Notes: generated by a model not told the origin, from the sequence alone. A stretch of 64,000 nucleotides of DNA from Anaerolineales bacterium (GCA_030834895.1 JAUQXA010000064.1:1-64000), one strand, 5' to 3'. Positions 17,392 through 26,408 are shown, numbered from the stretch's first letter. A program made the numbers and translations.

Positions 17392-18765
17392 ATGACTGAC
17401 GCAAAAAGCGCAATCGAATACGCTCACCATAACCGCGAGCGGTTTATCAAGGAACTTTCGGAATTCGTCAAGATCGAATCTATTTCCACCGATGACGAGT
17501 ACAAGCCGCAGATTCAAAATGCCGCTGAATGGGTGGCGGGTCACCTGCGAAAACTCGGCATCGAGAACGTCAAACTCATACCGACGGCTGGACATCCTAT
17601 CGTGTACGGTGACTGGCTGAACGCGAGGCGGCCCGGCGCACCGACGGTTTTGATCTACGGACATTACGACGTGCAGCCTGTTGACCCCATCGAATTGTGG
17701 GAGACCGCGCCGTTTGAGGCGACGGTGAAGGGCGATTACATCTTTGGACGCGGCACTTCGGATATGAAGGGTCAGGTGATGGCGACGTTGAACGCCATCG
17801 AAGCCATCATGAAGACGGGTGATTTCCCGCTCAACTTGAAGTTCATGCTCGAAGGTGAAGAGGAAATCGGTTCGCTGCACATGCCTGAATTCCTTGCCAA
17901 ACACGGCGAGATGTTCAAGGCGGATTTCTGTCTGAACCCCGATGCGGGCGCGATTGCCCCAGACAAACCGACCATCACCTACGGTTTGCGCGGACTTGCC
18001 TATTACGAAATCAATATCTATGGTCCCAAGCAGGACCTGCACTCGGGCCTGTTCGGTGGGACAGTGCATAACCCCGCCCAGGCATTGACCGAGTTGGTTG
18101 CAGGCATGCACGATGCAAACGGCACGATCACCCTGCCCGGCTTCTACGACTCAGTGCGCCCTGTCACCGATCAGGAGCGCGAAGCCTCTGCCAGGCTTCC
18201 CACCACGCCCGAAAGTTACCTGGAGCAGACCGGCGTGCCTGCCTTGTGGGGAGAGAAAGAATATACGCCCGCATTGCGTACCGGCGCGCGCCCAACTCTT
18301 GAAGTGAACGGTTTACTTTCAGGTTGGACGGGTCCTGGCTCGAAGACTGTTTTGCCCGCGAAGGCGATGGCGAAAGTCTCCTGCCGCCTCGTGCCAGACC
18401 AGACTCCCGCTGAAGTCCACAAACAACTGGTCAAGTACATGGAGCAGAACGCGCCAAAGACGGTCACCTGGGAAGTGAAAGACCTGCATCAAAGCCCGTG
18501 GGCGATTACCGATATCAACACCAAGGGCGTGCGCGCGCTGGCCTCTGCAATGGAAACGGTCTGGGGTAAGCCGCCGCTGTATCGCCGTGAAGGTGGTTCG
18601 ATTGGGGTGGTTGCCATGCTACAGGACACCTGCGGCGTCGAGTCGGGGCTGGTTGGCTGCGGTCTGCCCGACGACAACGTCCACTCGCCCAACGAGCGGA
18701 TGCACCTGCCGACTTGGCACAAGAACGTGGATGCGTACATCCATTTCTTCTTCAATATGAAATAG
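17392..18765 (+). CDS. M20 family metallopeptidase (dipeptidase)
   Basis: A 457-residue dizinc exopeptidase of the M20 family, acting on dipeptides or acyl-amino acids in the cytosol. Metal and catalytic residues: His91 and Asp93 in YGHYDVQP, Asp124 in GTSDMKGQ and the EGEEEIG cluster (154-160) with catalytic Glu157/Glu158. A dimerisation domain follows (LHSGLFGGTVHNPA, LEVNGLLSGWTGPG, KTVLPAKA). The C-terminal metal His is in DDNVHSPNE. ATG at 17392 has AAGGAG just upstream; a longer frame would begin inside the previous gene. It is coupled to the small hypothetical gene before it. Confidence 0.92.
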   Translation: MTDAKSAIEYAHHNRERFIKELSEFVKIESISTDDEYKPQIQNAAEWVAGHLRKLGIENVKLIPTAGHPIVYGDWLNARRPGAPTVLIYGHYDVQPVDPIELWETAPFEATVKGDYIFGRGTSDMKGQVMATLNAIEAIMKTGDFPLNLKFMLEGEEEIGSLHMPEFLAKHGEMFKADFCLNPDAGAIAPDKPTITYGLRGLAYYEINIYGPKQDLHSGLFGGTVHNPAQALTELVAGMHDANGTITLPGFYDSVRPVTDQEREASARLPTTPESYLEQTGVPALWGEKEYTPALRTGARPTLEVNGLLSGWTGPGSKTVLPAKAMAKVSCRLVPDQTPAEVHKQLVKYMEQNAPKTVTWEVKDLHQSPWAITDINTKGVRALASAMETVWGKPPLYRREGGSIGVVAMLQDTCGVESGLVGCGLPDDNVHSPNERMHLPTWHKNVDAYIHFFFNMK

Positions 18766-18766
18766 T

Positions 18767-18820
18767 GCTTCCGTCATTGCGAGGAGGGCGCTCTTCCCGA
18801 CGCAGCAATGACGGGGAAGC
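18767..18820. repeat. Palindromic spacer element with CGTCATTGC arms
   Basis: GCTTCCGTCATTGC (18767-18780) faces GCAATGACGGGGAAGC (18804-18819), giving a long imperfect hairpin with an inner GAGGAGGGCGC/TCTTCCC stem. The CGTCATTGCGAGGA word is a form commonly seen in dispersed bacterial palindromic repeats. No U tract follows, so a repeat is more likely than a simple terminator. Confidence 0.5.
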
Positions 18821-18839
18821 AAAAAGGACTTAGAGGTAC

Positions 18840-19718
18840 ATGGAAGATAGAATCATCACTTACGGCGGACAGGCGGTTATCGAAGGGGTGTTGATGCGCG
18901 GGCAAAAGGCGTATGCCATTGCCATGCGCGCGCCCGATGGCTCAGTTGCCGTCCACACGGAAAAACTGGCAAAGGTGTATCGTTCGAAGATCGCATCCGT
19001 CCCATTTTTGCGCGGCGTCATCCTGCTTTGGGACGCCCTCGGCTTGGGGATGCACGCCCTGACGATCTCCGCGAACACGCAAACAGGCGAGGACGAAAAG
19101 CTGGAGGGTCCCGCCCTCTACCTGACTCTGGGACTGTCGCTTGCGCTTGGCATTGGGCTTTTCTTTCTCCTCCCCGCCGGGCTGGGTGGCGCTGCCGAAA
19201 AGTATCTCGGCTGGAGTCCGTGGCTGAATAATCTGGCGGAAGGCGTTTTGCGGCTGCTGTTTTTGGTCGGCTATATCTGGGCGATTAGCTTCATGCCCGA
19301 CGTGAAGCGGCTCTTCATGTATCACGGCGCGGAGCACAAGACCATCAACGCCTTCGAAGCCGGCGCGGAGTTGACTCCTGAGTCGGTGGCGAAATATCCC
19401 ATTGAACACGCCCGCTGTGGGACGGCATTCCTGCTGACTCTGGTCCTGCTCTCGATTTTGGTCTTCACCGCGCTGGGACCGTTATCCATGTTCTGGCGGC
19501 TTGCCACGCGGATTCTTTTCATCCCCATCCTGGCTGGCGTCGCCGTCGAATACATCCGCTGGACGGCGAATCATTTGGACAGTCCCTTCGTGCAAGCACT
19601 CATCAAGCCCAATCTGGCTTTGCAGCACCTCACCACCCGCACGCCCGACCTGTCCATGCTGGAGGTGGCGATTGAATCTTTCAAGTCCATGCGAAAGGCG
19701 GAGCAGGAAGCGGCGTAA
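18840..19718 (+). CDS. DUF1385 membrane protein (YqhQ-like)
   Basis: A 292-residue protein of the DUF1385/YqhQ family. It opens with the family signature TYGGQAVIEGVLMRG and carries the central FMYHGAEHKTINAFEAG and IEHARCGTAFLL blocks. At least four membrane helices are visible (about 87-107, 125-147, 185-207, 215-235). The family is conserved in Firmicutes and Chloroflexota, but its biochemical role is not established. GAGGTAC precedes ATG. A Rho-independent terminator follows closely. Confidence 0.88.
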   Translation: MEDRIITYGGQAVIEGVLMRGQKAYAIAMRAPDGSVAVHTEKLAKVYRSKIASVPFLRGVILLWDALGLGMHALTISANTQTGEDEKLEGPALYLTLGLSLALGIGLFFLLPAGLGGAAEKYLGWSPWLNNLAEGVLRLLFLVGYIWAISFMPDVKRLFMYHGAEHKTINAFEAGAELTPESVAKYPIEHARCGTAFLLTLVLLSILVFTALGPLSMFWRLATRILFIPILAGVAVEYIRWTANHLDSPFVQALIKPNLALQHLTTRTPDLSMLEVAIESFKSMRKAEQEAA

Positions 19719-19740
19719 GCGCAGAGGTTTTGGATCAAAA

Positions 19741-19769
19741 AGAGACGGGCAAACGCCTGTCTCTTTTTA
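19741..19769 (+). terminator. Intrinsic terminator
   Basis: AGAGACGGGC (19741-19750) pairs with GCCTGTCTCT (19755-19764) with one wobble and a 4-base loop, followed directly by TTTTTAT. It ends the DUF1385 transcript. Confidence 0.85.
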
Positions 19770-19933
19770 TCTCTAGTGCTTTGCGTCCACAAGATAATGC
19801 CGCGAAAGAGAAGGGCGGCGACTTGATCCCATGTCAATGATAATTGTGGGTGGGGTTGTGTTGGCGCTTTGGTTTTCTATTATACTTTTTGACAAATTGC
19901 ACCTTCCAAACTGGTAAAGGGTAAAATACCTGT

Positions 19934-20362
19934 ATGAAGCGACAACTCCCTTATCACGGCTGGTGTTTTGTGTGCGGGAATGAAAATCCGCACAGTATCG
20001 GTCTCACCTGGTATGTGGACGATGATGGAATCATGACCTCCGAGTTCACCCTGAATGAAGCTCAGCAGGGTCCGCCGGGACATACGCACGGCGGCGCATC
20101 CGCGGCAATTTTAGATGAAGCGATGGGTCTGGTCGTCTGGGCGGCGGGGCACAAAGTGGCGGCGGTCAATCTGGAGATCAACTACCATAAGCCGCTTCCG
20201 CTCAATCAGCCGCTGACTCTTGAAGCGCGTATCACGCAGATGGACGAACGGAAAATCTTTTCGACAGGGGAAATCAAACTAGCAGATTCAACTGTCGCCG
20301 TCAGCGGGCGGGGAATTTATGTCGTCGCGCCAAAACTTTTTGAAACCGTCAGTCTGAAGTGA
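19934..20362 (+). CDS. Hotdog-fold thioesterase (PaaI-like)
   Basis: A 142-residue acyl-CoA thioesterase-type protein with the hotdog fold. Family patterns are CFVCGNENPHSIGL at the start, GHTHGGASAAILDEAMG on the long helix (acidic catalytic residue in DEA) and VNLEINYHKPLP on the following strand. The acyl substrate is unknown. TAAAAT lies 6 bases before the ATG and no ribosome site is visible, so the transcript is probably leaderless. The racemase gene follows six bases after the stop, which suggests an operon. Confidence 0.82.
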   Translation: MKRQLPYHGWCFVCGNENPHSIGLTWYVDDDGIMTSEFTLNEAQQGPPGHTHGGASAAILDEAMGLVVWAAGHKVAAVNLEINYHKPLPLNQPLTLEARITQMDERKIFSTGEIKLADSTVAVSGRGIYVVAPKLFETVSLK

Positions 20363-20368
20363 GGTCAC

Positions 20369-21061
20369 ATGAAAACGATTGGATTGATCGGCGGGATGAG
20401 TTGGGAATCCTCCATCGAGTATTACCGCATCATCAACGAAACCACAAAAGCAAAACTGGGCGGGTTGCATTCGGCGAAGAGTCTCATGGTCACCGTGGAC
20501 TTTGCCGAGATCGAAAAACTCCAACATGAAGACCGCTGGGACGAAGCCGGGCAAATCCTTGCAAAGTGCGCGCAGGATTTGGAACGCGGCGGCGCAGACT
20601 TCATCGTCCTCTGCACCAACACCATGCATAAACTCACCGACCAGATCACCGCTAATGTGAAGATACCCTTTCTGCATATCGCGGATGCCACTGCGGAAAA
20701 AATCGTTGCGGCGGGGATGAAGAAGATCGGTCTGCTCGGCACGCGCTTCACGATGGAGCATGATTTTTACAAGGGACGGCTGATTCAAAACTTTGGGCTG
20801 GAGGTGCTGGTTCCAGGCGAAGCAGACCGTCAGATCATCCATCGGGTCATCTTTGACGAATTGGTGCAGGGCAAAATCCTGGACGCTTCACGTGCGAAAT
20901 TCAAACGAATCATGGAGTCTTTGGCCGCCCAAGGCGCGGAGGGAATCATCCTCGGCTGTACCGAGATCGAATTGCTGGTCAAACAGAAGGACAGTCGCGT
21001 GCCGCTCTTCGCCACCACTTCCATCCATGCCATTGCTGCTGTTGAATATGCGTTGAAATGA
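20369..21061 (+). CDS. Aspartate/glutamate racemase family protein
   Basis: A 230-residue cofactor-independent amino-acid racemase. It begins with GLIGGMSWESSIEYY, has the first catalytic cysteine in VLCTNTMHK and the second in LGCTEIELL, both typical of the aspartate/glutamate/hydantoin racemase superfamily (YgeA/RacX type). It interconverts L- and D-amino acids, perhaps for cell-wall peptides. The substrate cannot be read from sequence. GAGGTCAC precedes ATG. It follows the thioesterase gene in the same operon. Confidence 0.88.
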   Translation: MKTIGLIGGMSWESSIEYYRIINETTKAKLGGLHSAKSLMVTVDFAEIEKLQHEDRWDEAGQILAKCAQDLERGGADFIVLCTNTMHKLTDQITANVKIPFLHIADATAEKIVAAGMKKIGLLGTRFTMEHDFYKGRLIQNFGLEVLVPGEADRQIIHRVIFDELVQGKILDASRAKFKRIMESLAAQGAEGIILGCTEIELLVKQKDSRVPLFATTSIHAIAAVEYALK

Positions 21062-21071
21062 TTTACGAAAA

Positions 21072-21102
21072 GACCCGACAGGTTTCTGAAACCCGTCAGG
21101 TC
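21072..21102. repeat. GACCTGACAGG-type palindrome
   Basis: GACCCGACAGGTTT (21072-21085) and AAACCCGTCAGGTC (21089-21102) pair in 12 of 14 positions around CTG. It sits between the racemase stop and the lipoprotein ATG, ending five bases before that start, where a ribosome site should be. It could act as a terminator for the upstream operon or hide the lipoprotein start. Similar words occur as dispersed palindromes in filamentous Chloroflexota (from memory). Confidence 0.5.
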
Positions 21103-21106
21103 CTTC

Positions 21107-21577
21107 ATGCGTAAAAAAATGAAACGAACCCTTCCCCTCTTCCTCAGCCTGATTCTGGTTTCCTGTGCATCCCTTGAACCTGCGCCCACACCAACACCCA
21201 CATTGACCCCGCCCCTAGTTCTCAAGCCGGAGGAGAATCCCTACGCGCCAAAGTTGGAGGATGTCAGCCTGAAGCAGGATAACGTCGTCCTCACTATTGT
21301 GAGTCTTTCGGAACGCTACGACCTGACACCCATCCGCGCACAATTATATGTGTCAGGTTCCATGCCGAGTGTGTGCAGTGAGCCGCGGGTCAAAGTCAAC
21401 CGACCCAACGAACAATATCAGATCACCGTCGAAGTTTACAGCGTTGCGGACCTCAAGCTGAAGTGCGAGAATGTCTTTCAACAATTCGAGGTTAGCATAT
21501 TGCTTGGACAGTATTCACCGGGGCAATACACGGTCTGGGTCAATGACAATCTGGCAGGGACTCTCGCCTCGTACTAG
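21107..21577 (+). CDS. Small lipoprotein
   Basis: A 156-residue exported lipoprotein of unknown function. A short signal peptide ends in lipobox LVSC with Cys20, followed by a Thr/Pro-rich spacer (PTPTPTLTPP). The mature domain is beta-rich with two cysteines, in SVCSEPR and LKCENVF, that could form a disulfide. It ends with a YTVWVNDNLAGTL strand. ATG at 21107 is used; a second ATG four codons on is equally possible. It is convergent with the ybaK-type gene, seven bases away. Confidence 0.65.
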   Translation: MRKKMKRTLPLFLSLILVSCASLEPAPTPTPTLTPPLVLKPEENPYAPKLEDVSLKQDNVVLTIVSLSERYDLTPIRAQLYVSGSMPSVCSEPRVKVNRPNEQYQITVEVYSVADLKLKCENVFQQFEVSILLGQYSPGQYTVWVNDNLAGTLASY

Positions 21578-21583
21578 CCAGTT

Positions 21584-22060
21584 TCACTCATCCCTGCTGA
21601 TATTCCCAAACCTTGCATTGACCAGCTTCGCCAGATCGTCCGCCCGCAATTGGATATCCAGTCCGCGCTGACCACCGGAGACATAAATCTGCTCATAGCC
21701 CTGCGCAGTGGAATCGATTACTACCTGAAAGCCCTTGTTGATCAAAGCCAGTGGAGAGATTCCACCCGCTTGCAAGCCGGTCAACTGTTCGGCTTCGCGT
21801 TCGGTGGGCAGGCTGACCTTCTTTTCGCCCAGAAATGCCGCCAGTAACTTCAAATCCACTACACGAGGGCCGGGAATGACAGCCAGCACAGGTTTCTTTT
21901 TCTCGCGCAGAATCACGATTGTTTTGAAAACCTGTTCGGGTGGAACGCTCATGTGTTGTGCGACTTCCACCGCGCCCAGTTTTTCCGCGGGCATTTCGTG
22001 GGCGATGTATTTCACCTTGCGCGCATCCAGAAATCTTGTAACGTTATTGGTGATGGCCAT
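21584..22060 (-). CDS. ybaK: Cys-tRNA(Pro)/aminoacyl-tRNA deacylase, YbaK/EbsC type
   Basis: A 158-residue editing enzyme that hydrolyses mischarged tRNA such as Cys-tRNA(Pro) in trans. The YbaK fold is recognisable from MSVPPEQVFKTIVI with the conserved lysine, PGPRVVDLKLLAAFLGEKKVSL, LTGLQAGGISPLAL and the closing SGGQRGLDIQL. Length is typical. ATG at 22060 follows AAGGA at about ten bases. An upstream TTG would add seven residues with no family match. It is divergent from a small membrane protein gene. Confidence 0.88.
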   Translation of the reverse strand: MAITNNVTRFLDARKVKYIAHEMPAEKLGAVEVAQHMSVPPEQVFKTIVILREKKKPVLAVIPGPRVVDLKLLAAFLGEKKVSLPTEREAEQLTGLQAGGISPLALINKGFQVVIDSTAQGYEQIYVSGGQRGLDIQLRADDLAKLVNARFGNISRDE

Positions 22061-22104
22061 GGAATACGAATCCTTGTACAATTATATACAAAAAGGAGGC
22101 AGAC

Positions 22105-22455
22105 ATGCCAGAATCGGAATCCGAAAGACTGAAAAGACTCCGCCAGCGTCAACTTGCCGACAGAGACCCATTGGTCAAGCAACGTCAGTTTGGACACAAT
22201 AGTGTGGCCAAGGAAAAGCGCATGCAAAAGCCCTTTTCCTTCAAAAAGGCTTGGAGCGACATTCCGCACAGCATCAAAGTGCCATTTTATGGGCTCATCG
22301 TCGGCGTGATCGTAATTTTCGTCCTGCCCAACTTCTGGATATCGCCGTATGCAATTTTTGCGGGAGTGGGAATAACGTTGGCGCTCATCATTTTGGGGTT
22401 TATCACGGGCAATTCGCTGGACCTGCGTGACGACATCAGGAAGCACGTCAACTAA
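22105..22455 (+). CDS. Small membrane protein with a basic N-terminus
   Basis: A 116-residue protein with a highly charged N-terminal 50 residues (ERLKRLRQRQLADRD) and two membrane helices, about 60-78 and 82-102. It has no named family that I recognise. AAAAAGGAGGCAGAC gives it a strong ribosome site. It precedes the rel gene by 42 bases in the same direction, but rel has its own TACAAT box. Confidence 0.6.
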   Translation: MPESESERLKRLRQRQLADRDPLVKQRQFGHNSVAKEKRMQKPFSFKKAWSDIPHSIKVPFYGLIVGVIVIFVLPNFWISPYAIFAGVGITLALIILGFITGNSLDLRDDIRKHVN

Positions 22456-22497
22456 AGCGTAATTGGAGCATGCCATGGGACAGAGTACAATAAGGGC

Positions 22498-24717
22498 ATG
22501 AAGTCGACCGATAGCACCATCCCGCTCGAAAAACTTCTCGAGCACCTTCCCGAAAACTACACCGTCGCGGAACGCGAACTGGTGGAGCGCGCCTATCAGG
22601 TGGCGGAGGAGGCGCATCAAACGCAAAAGCGGCATTCGGGCGAACCCTATATTTACCATTGCGTCGCGGTCGCGGACATTTTATCCGAGCTGAAAGTGCC
22701 CTCGGAGGTAGTCGCTGCAGGGCTCCTGCACGATACCGTGGAAGATACAGACATTACACTTGCAGATATCCGCCGTGACTTTGGGGATACCATCGCCTCC
22801 CTTGTCGATGGGGTGACAAAATTGACTCACCTGCCGCGTGTCTCGCGCGGCGACCAGCACGCAGAAAATGGCGATAACGGACATGAGGAAGAACCGATTG
22901 CGCCTGCCCTGCTTGGACGCAAGGAGGACATTGTCGCAGAGACTCTGCGCAAGACCTTCCTGGCCATGGGCGAGGATGTGCGCGTGATGTTCATCAAACT
23001 GGCCGACCGCCTGCACAATATGCGCACGCTCAGTCACATGCCGGAACATAAACGCAGGCGTATCGCACAGGAAACACTGGATATTTTTGCCCCGGTCGCC
23101 AACCGCCTCGGCATCTGGCAGATCAAGTGGGAATTGGAAGACCTCGGCTTTCGCTACGTGAACCCCGAAAAGTACAAAGAGATTGCGGAACTCCTGACCG
23201 AAAAAAGACCCGACCGCGAAGCCCAATTGGAAGATATCAAGAAAAACCTTGTAAAACTCCTCGCACAAAACAACATCAAGGCTGAAGTCAGTGGGCGTCC
23301 CAAACACATTTACTCGATTTATAAAAAGATGCAAAAGAAGGACAAGGCCTTTGACATGGTGCGTGATGTGCGCGCCGTGCGCCTCATCGTGCCGGATATC
23401 CCTTCTTGCTATGCGGCCCTTGGTGTGATCCACACCACATGGCGTCCCATCCCCGGCGAATTCGATGACTACATCGCCGCGCCCAAGGACAACAACTACC
23501 AGTCCCTGCATACCGCTGTCTCCTACGACGACAAACGCCCGCTCGAAGTGCAGATCCGCACCCAGGAAATGCACCTCAATGCCGAATATGGTATCGCCGC
23601 GCACTGGCAATATAAGGAAGGCTCGAAACACGCGGACAAGAATTATGAAAAACTGATCAACTCCCTGCGCTCGAAGATGGAATGGGGATCGGACGTGCAG
23701 GATGCAAACGAATTCGTCGAATCCCTGCGCAGTGACGTGTTTCAGGATCGAGTCTACATTTTTACCCCACGCGGCGATATCATCGACCTGCCATCGGGCG
23801 CCACCCCCATTGACTTTGCCTATCAAGTCCACACCGACATCGGACATCGCTGTCGCGGCGCGCGCGTCAACGGGAAACTTGTTCCACTGTATCAGGGATT
23901 GAAAACCGGAGACCGGGTTGAGATTCTTACCGCCAAACGGGGCGGGCCCAGCCGCGACTGGCTGAATCCCAACCTGGGGCTTGTCCGCACCCAACGCGCG
24001 CGTTCCAAGATCAGGGTATGGTTCAAAAAGCAGGAAGATGAACAAAACCTGGCGCAGGGGCGTGACATTCTCGAACGCGAACTCCAAAGGCTCGGACTGA
24101 GTGAGATCAACTTCGAAAAGATGGCGCGTGAACTGAACTACAAAACACCGGATGAGATGTTCATCGAATTGGGCAACGGCGACCTTTCAGTCAACAAGGT
24201 CATCAAGCAGTTCTCGCAACATGAAGAAGTGGAGGAAATTTTCGAGGTCGGACCCTCCACCACGCCGACTACATCCACGAATGCAATCGAAGTAGTTGGA
24301 CTTAAAGGAATGCTTACCACCATGGCGCGTTGCTGCAATCCCATGCCTGGCGACCCGGTCGTTGGCTTCATCACCCGTGGACGCGGCGCGACCATCCACC
24401 GCCAGGATTGCCCGAACATCCTGCAAACCAGAGACCGTGAGCGCCTGCTACAGGTAGGGTGGGGACATATGGAACGTACCTATCCCGTTCCAATTAAAAT
24501 AAAAGCATACGACCGCCAGGGTCTGGTCAATGACATTTCGAAGTTGTTATCGGATGAAAACATAAACATTGCCGATGTGAAAGTCAACGTCAATAACAGC
24601 GTGGCCGACTTGCGGCTTGTTATCGAAGTAAGGGATCTTGCCCAACTTAGCCGCATCCTAGCCCGTATTGAAAACCTGCCCAATGTAATGGAAGCGCATC
24701 GCATCAATCCGGGGTGA
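22498..24717 (+). CDS. rel: Bifunctional (p)ppGpp synthetase/hydrolase, Rel/SpoT
   Basis: A 739-residue stringent-response enzyme. The hydrolase domain keeps its HD motif in LLHDTVEDT (His78-Asp79) with His54 upstream. The synthetase domain lies at about 240-360 (RPKHIYSIYKKM, FDDYIAAPKDNNYQSLHT). A TGS domain follows (IDLPSGATPIDFAYQVH), then a zinc-finger-like CCNPMPGD and TIHRQDCPN region, and a C-terminal ACT domain (about 665-739). Both catalytic halves look intact. TACAAT lies six bases before ATG without a ribosome site, suggesting a leaderless transcript. The short gap to moeA contains a separate promoter box. Confidence 0.95.
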   Translation: MKSTDSTIPLEKLLEHLPENYTVAERELVERAYQVAEEAHQTQKRHSGEPYIYHCVAVADILSELKVPSEVVAAGLLHDTVEDTDITLADIRRDFGDTIASLVDGVTKLTHLPRVSRGDQHAENGDNGHEEEPIAPALLGRKEDIVAETLRKTFLAMGEDVRVMFIKLADRLHNMRTLSHMPEHKRRRIAQETLDIFAPVANRLGIWQIKWELEDLGFRYVNPEKYKEIAELLTEKRPDREAQLEDIKKNLVKLLAQNNIKAEVSGRPKHIYSIYKKMQKKDKAFDMVRDVRAVRLIVPDIPSCYAALGVIHTTWRPIPGEFDDYIAAPKDNNYQSLHTAVSYDDKRPLEVQIRTQEMHLNAEYGIAAHWQYKEGSKHADKNYEKLINSLRSKMEWGSDVQDANEFVESLRSDVFQDRVYIFTPRGDIIDLPSGATPIDFAYQVHTDIGHRCRGARVNGKLVPLYQGLKTGDRVEILTAKRGGPSRDWLNPNLGLVRTQRARSKIRVWFKKQEDEQNLAQGRDILERELQRLGLSEINFEKMARELNYKTPDEMFIELGNGDLSVNKVIKQFSQHEEVEEIFEVGPSTTPTTSTNAIEVVGLKGMLTTMARCCNPMPGDPVVGFITRGRGATIHRQDCPNILQTRDRERLLQVGWGHMERTYPVPIKIKAYDRQGLVNDISKLLSDENINIADVKVNVNNSVADLRLVIEVRDLAQLSRILARIENLPNVMEAHRINPG

Positions 24718-24770
24718 ACATCAATCGAATACTCAATTCCTAAAATCTATGCGGTATAATCCCGCCGCTG

Positions 24771-25991
24771 ATGCTATCTGTAACAGAAGCGCTTGAGCGC
24801 ATTCTTTCTCATTTTGAGGTAACCGCGAAAGAAATGGTGCCGCTTGCGAAGTGCGCCGGCCGTGTGCTGGCAGCGGATATCATCGCGGCGCATGACCTTC
24901 CCCCTTTTGACAACTCATCCATGGATGGATTTGCCATCCGCTCTGCTGACCTGGCGAACGCCGCTTTGCCCATCACCTTGGACGTGGTTGCTGACATCCC
25001 AGCCGGGTCAGTGCCGACGGTGACTCTCGCCCAGGGTCAGTCCGCGCGCATCATGACCGGCGCGCAACTGCCAAAAGGAGCGGATGCCGTTATCCCGGTG
25101 GAGGATACGGATTTTCATTCACGAGACGCAGGTACAACCGCCCCCCAAACAATCTCCTTCACGCGTACTGTACAGGCAGGCGAAAACATCCGTCCACGGG
25201 GAATGGATTTACATGCCGGCGACATGATTCTGCAAAAAGGGCATAAACTCAAAGCACAGGATTTGGGCATGCTTGCCATGTTAGGGGTGGCAGAGGTTCA
25301 AGTTCACAAAAAGCCGCGTGTGGCATTGTTTTCATCGGGCGACGAATTATTGGAAGTGGACTCTCCGCTGAGTGAAGGCAAAATCCACGACTCCAATTCC
25401 TATACTCTCGCTGCATTGATCGAAGATGCGGGCGCGGAGGTTCTTCGTCTGGGCATAGCAAAGGACACATGGGAATCAGTGGAAGATTTGTTACAAAAAG
25501 CTGTCAACGAAGATGTGGATTTGATCGTCTCGTCGGCGGGTGTGAGCGTGGGCGCATTTGACTTCGTAAAGGATGTAATTGAAGTCAATGGCAAATTGGA
25601 TTTCTGGCGTGTGAATATGAGACCCGGCAAGCCGCTTGCCTTTGGCGAATACCGCAGCATCCCTTTTGTCGGGCTGCCGGGCAATCCGGTTTCGGCATTC
25701 GTCGGATTCAAAGTCTTTGTGCGTCCCGCGCTTGAGCGGCTGGCAGGTCTAATGGACGGAGCCAGCCCCAGAGTAAGGGTAAGATGCGAGGGGGAGATCA
25801 AGTCTGATGGGCGTGAAAGCTACCTGCGGGCAAAAATCCGCACTGAAAACGGCATCCATACTGTAGTTTTGACCGGGCATCAAGGCTCCGGAAACCTGCT
25901 CTCACTGGTACAGGCGGACGCTTTACTAATCATCCCCGCTGGTGTAAAATGCGTGCCTGCTGGCCAGGAAGTGGAAGCCATACTATTATGA
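24771..25991 (+). CDS. moeA: Molybdopterin molybdotransferase MoeA
   Basis: A 406-residue enzyme that inserts molybdate into molybdopterin-AMP. All domains are present: N-terminal AGRVLAADI and LPPFDNSSMDGFAIR, ARIMTGAQLPKGADAVI, the MoCF-binding core with SSGDELL, HDSNSY and SSAGVSVGAFDFVK, then FVGLPGNPVSAFVGF and the C-terminal barrel. TATAAT at 24755-24760 lies ten bases before ATG and no ribosome site is visible, so the mRNA may start at or near the ATG. No other molybdenum-cofactor gene is in the window. Confidence 0.95.
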   Translation: MLSVTEALERILSHFEVTAKEMVPLAKCAGRVLAADIIAAHDLPPFDNSSMDGFAIRSADLANAALPITLDVVADIPAGSVPTVTLAQGQSARIMTGAQLPKGADAVIPVEDTDFHSRDAGTTAPQTISFTRTVQAGENIRPRGMDLHAGDMILQKGHKLKAQDLGMLAMLGVAEVQVHKKPRVALFSSGDELLEVDSPLSEGKIHDSNSYTLAALIEDAGAEVLRLGIAKDTWESVEDLLQKAVNEDVDLIVSSAGVSVGAFDFVKDVIEVNGKLDFWRVNMRPGKPLAFGEYRSIPFVGLPGNPVSAFVGFKVFVRPALERLAGLMDGASPRVRVRCEGEIKSDGRESYLRAKIRTENGIHTVVLTGHQGSGNLLSLVQADALLIIPAGVKCVPAGQEVEAILL

Positions 25992-26110
25992 CGAAAACCG
26001 GACGAATGATTGCCTTGCCTTTGCATTACATCCCAGGTCGTAATGACTGTTCTCTTTACCCTCGTGGTCATACGCCTTGTTAGACAAACTCAAATCCAGG
26101 AGGAAGCCAA

Positions 26111-26341
26111 ATGCCCCGTATCAAGTGTCACTACATAGATTGTGTGTTCGTGGACGAAGGTTATTGTTCAGCAGCGGCGGTCGAACTTGACCCCGATACC
26201 GGATGCGGTACGTATTCCGTCTCAGATGAAGGCATCATAAAAGACGACGATTGGGACGAGGAAGAAGAAACCGAGGACTGGGATGAAGAGGAAGGTGATG
26301 AGGAAGATGATGATTGGCTGGAGGAGGAAGACGAGTTTTAG
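26111..26341 (+). CDS. Small cysteine-containing protein with a polyacidic tail
   Basis: A 76-residue protein in two parts. The first 38 residues hold four cysteines (CHYIDC, GYCSAA, TGCGTYS), a layout like DUF1540-type metal knuckles. The last 35 residues are almost entirely Asp, Glu and Trp (DDDWDEEEETEDWDEEEG). The Trp-acid repeats could bind metal, basic proteins or nucleic-acid-binding surfaces. AGGAGGAAGCCAA gives a strong ribosome site, and a terminator follows 34 bases after the stop, so it is a defined single-gene unit. Function unknown. Confidence 0.75.
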   Translation: MPRIKCHYIDCVFVDEGYCSAAAVELDPDTGCGTYSVSDEGIIKDDDWDEEEETEDWDEEEGDEEDDDWLEEEDEF

Positions 26342-26374
26342 CCCCACGCGCTGACCAAAAATTGATTCAACAAC

Positions 26375-26405
26375 AAAAGCCTTCTCTGCATGAGGAGGCT
26401 TTTTT
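26375..26405. terminator. Bidirectional intrinsic terminator
   Basis: AAAAGCCTTCTC (26375-26386) pairs with GAGGAGGCTTTT (26393-26404, one wobble) and has T/A runs on both sides. It separates the acidic protein gene from the convergent RNA methyltransferase gene. Confidence 0.85.
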
Positions 26406-26408
26406 GTA

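Noticed and set aside
22681..24087. Minus-strand frame of 468 codons inside rel
   Set aside because: Antisense to the synthetase/hydrolase gene, no start signal and no family pattern.
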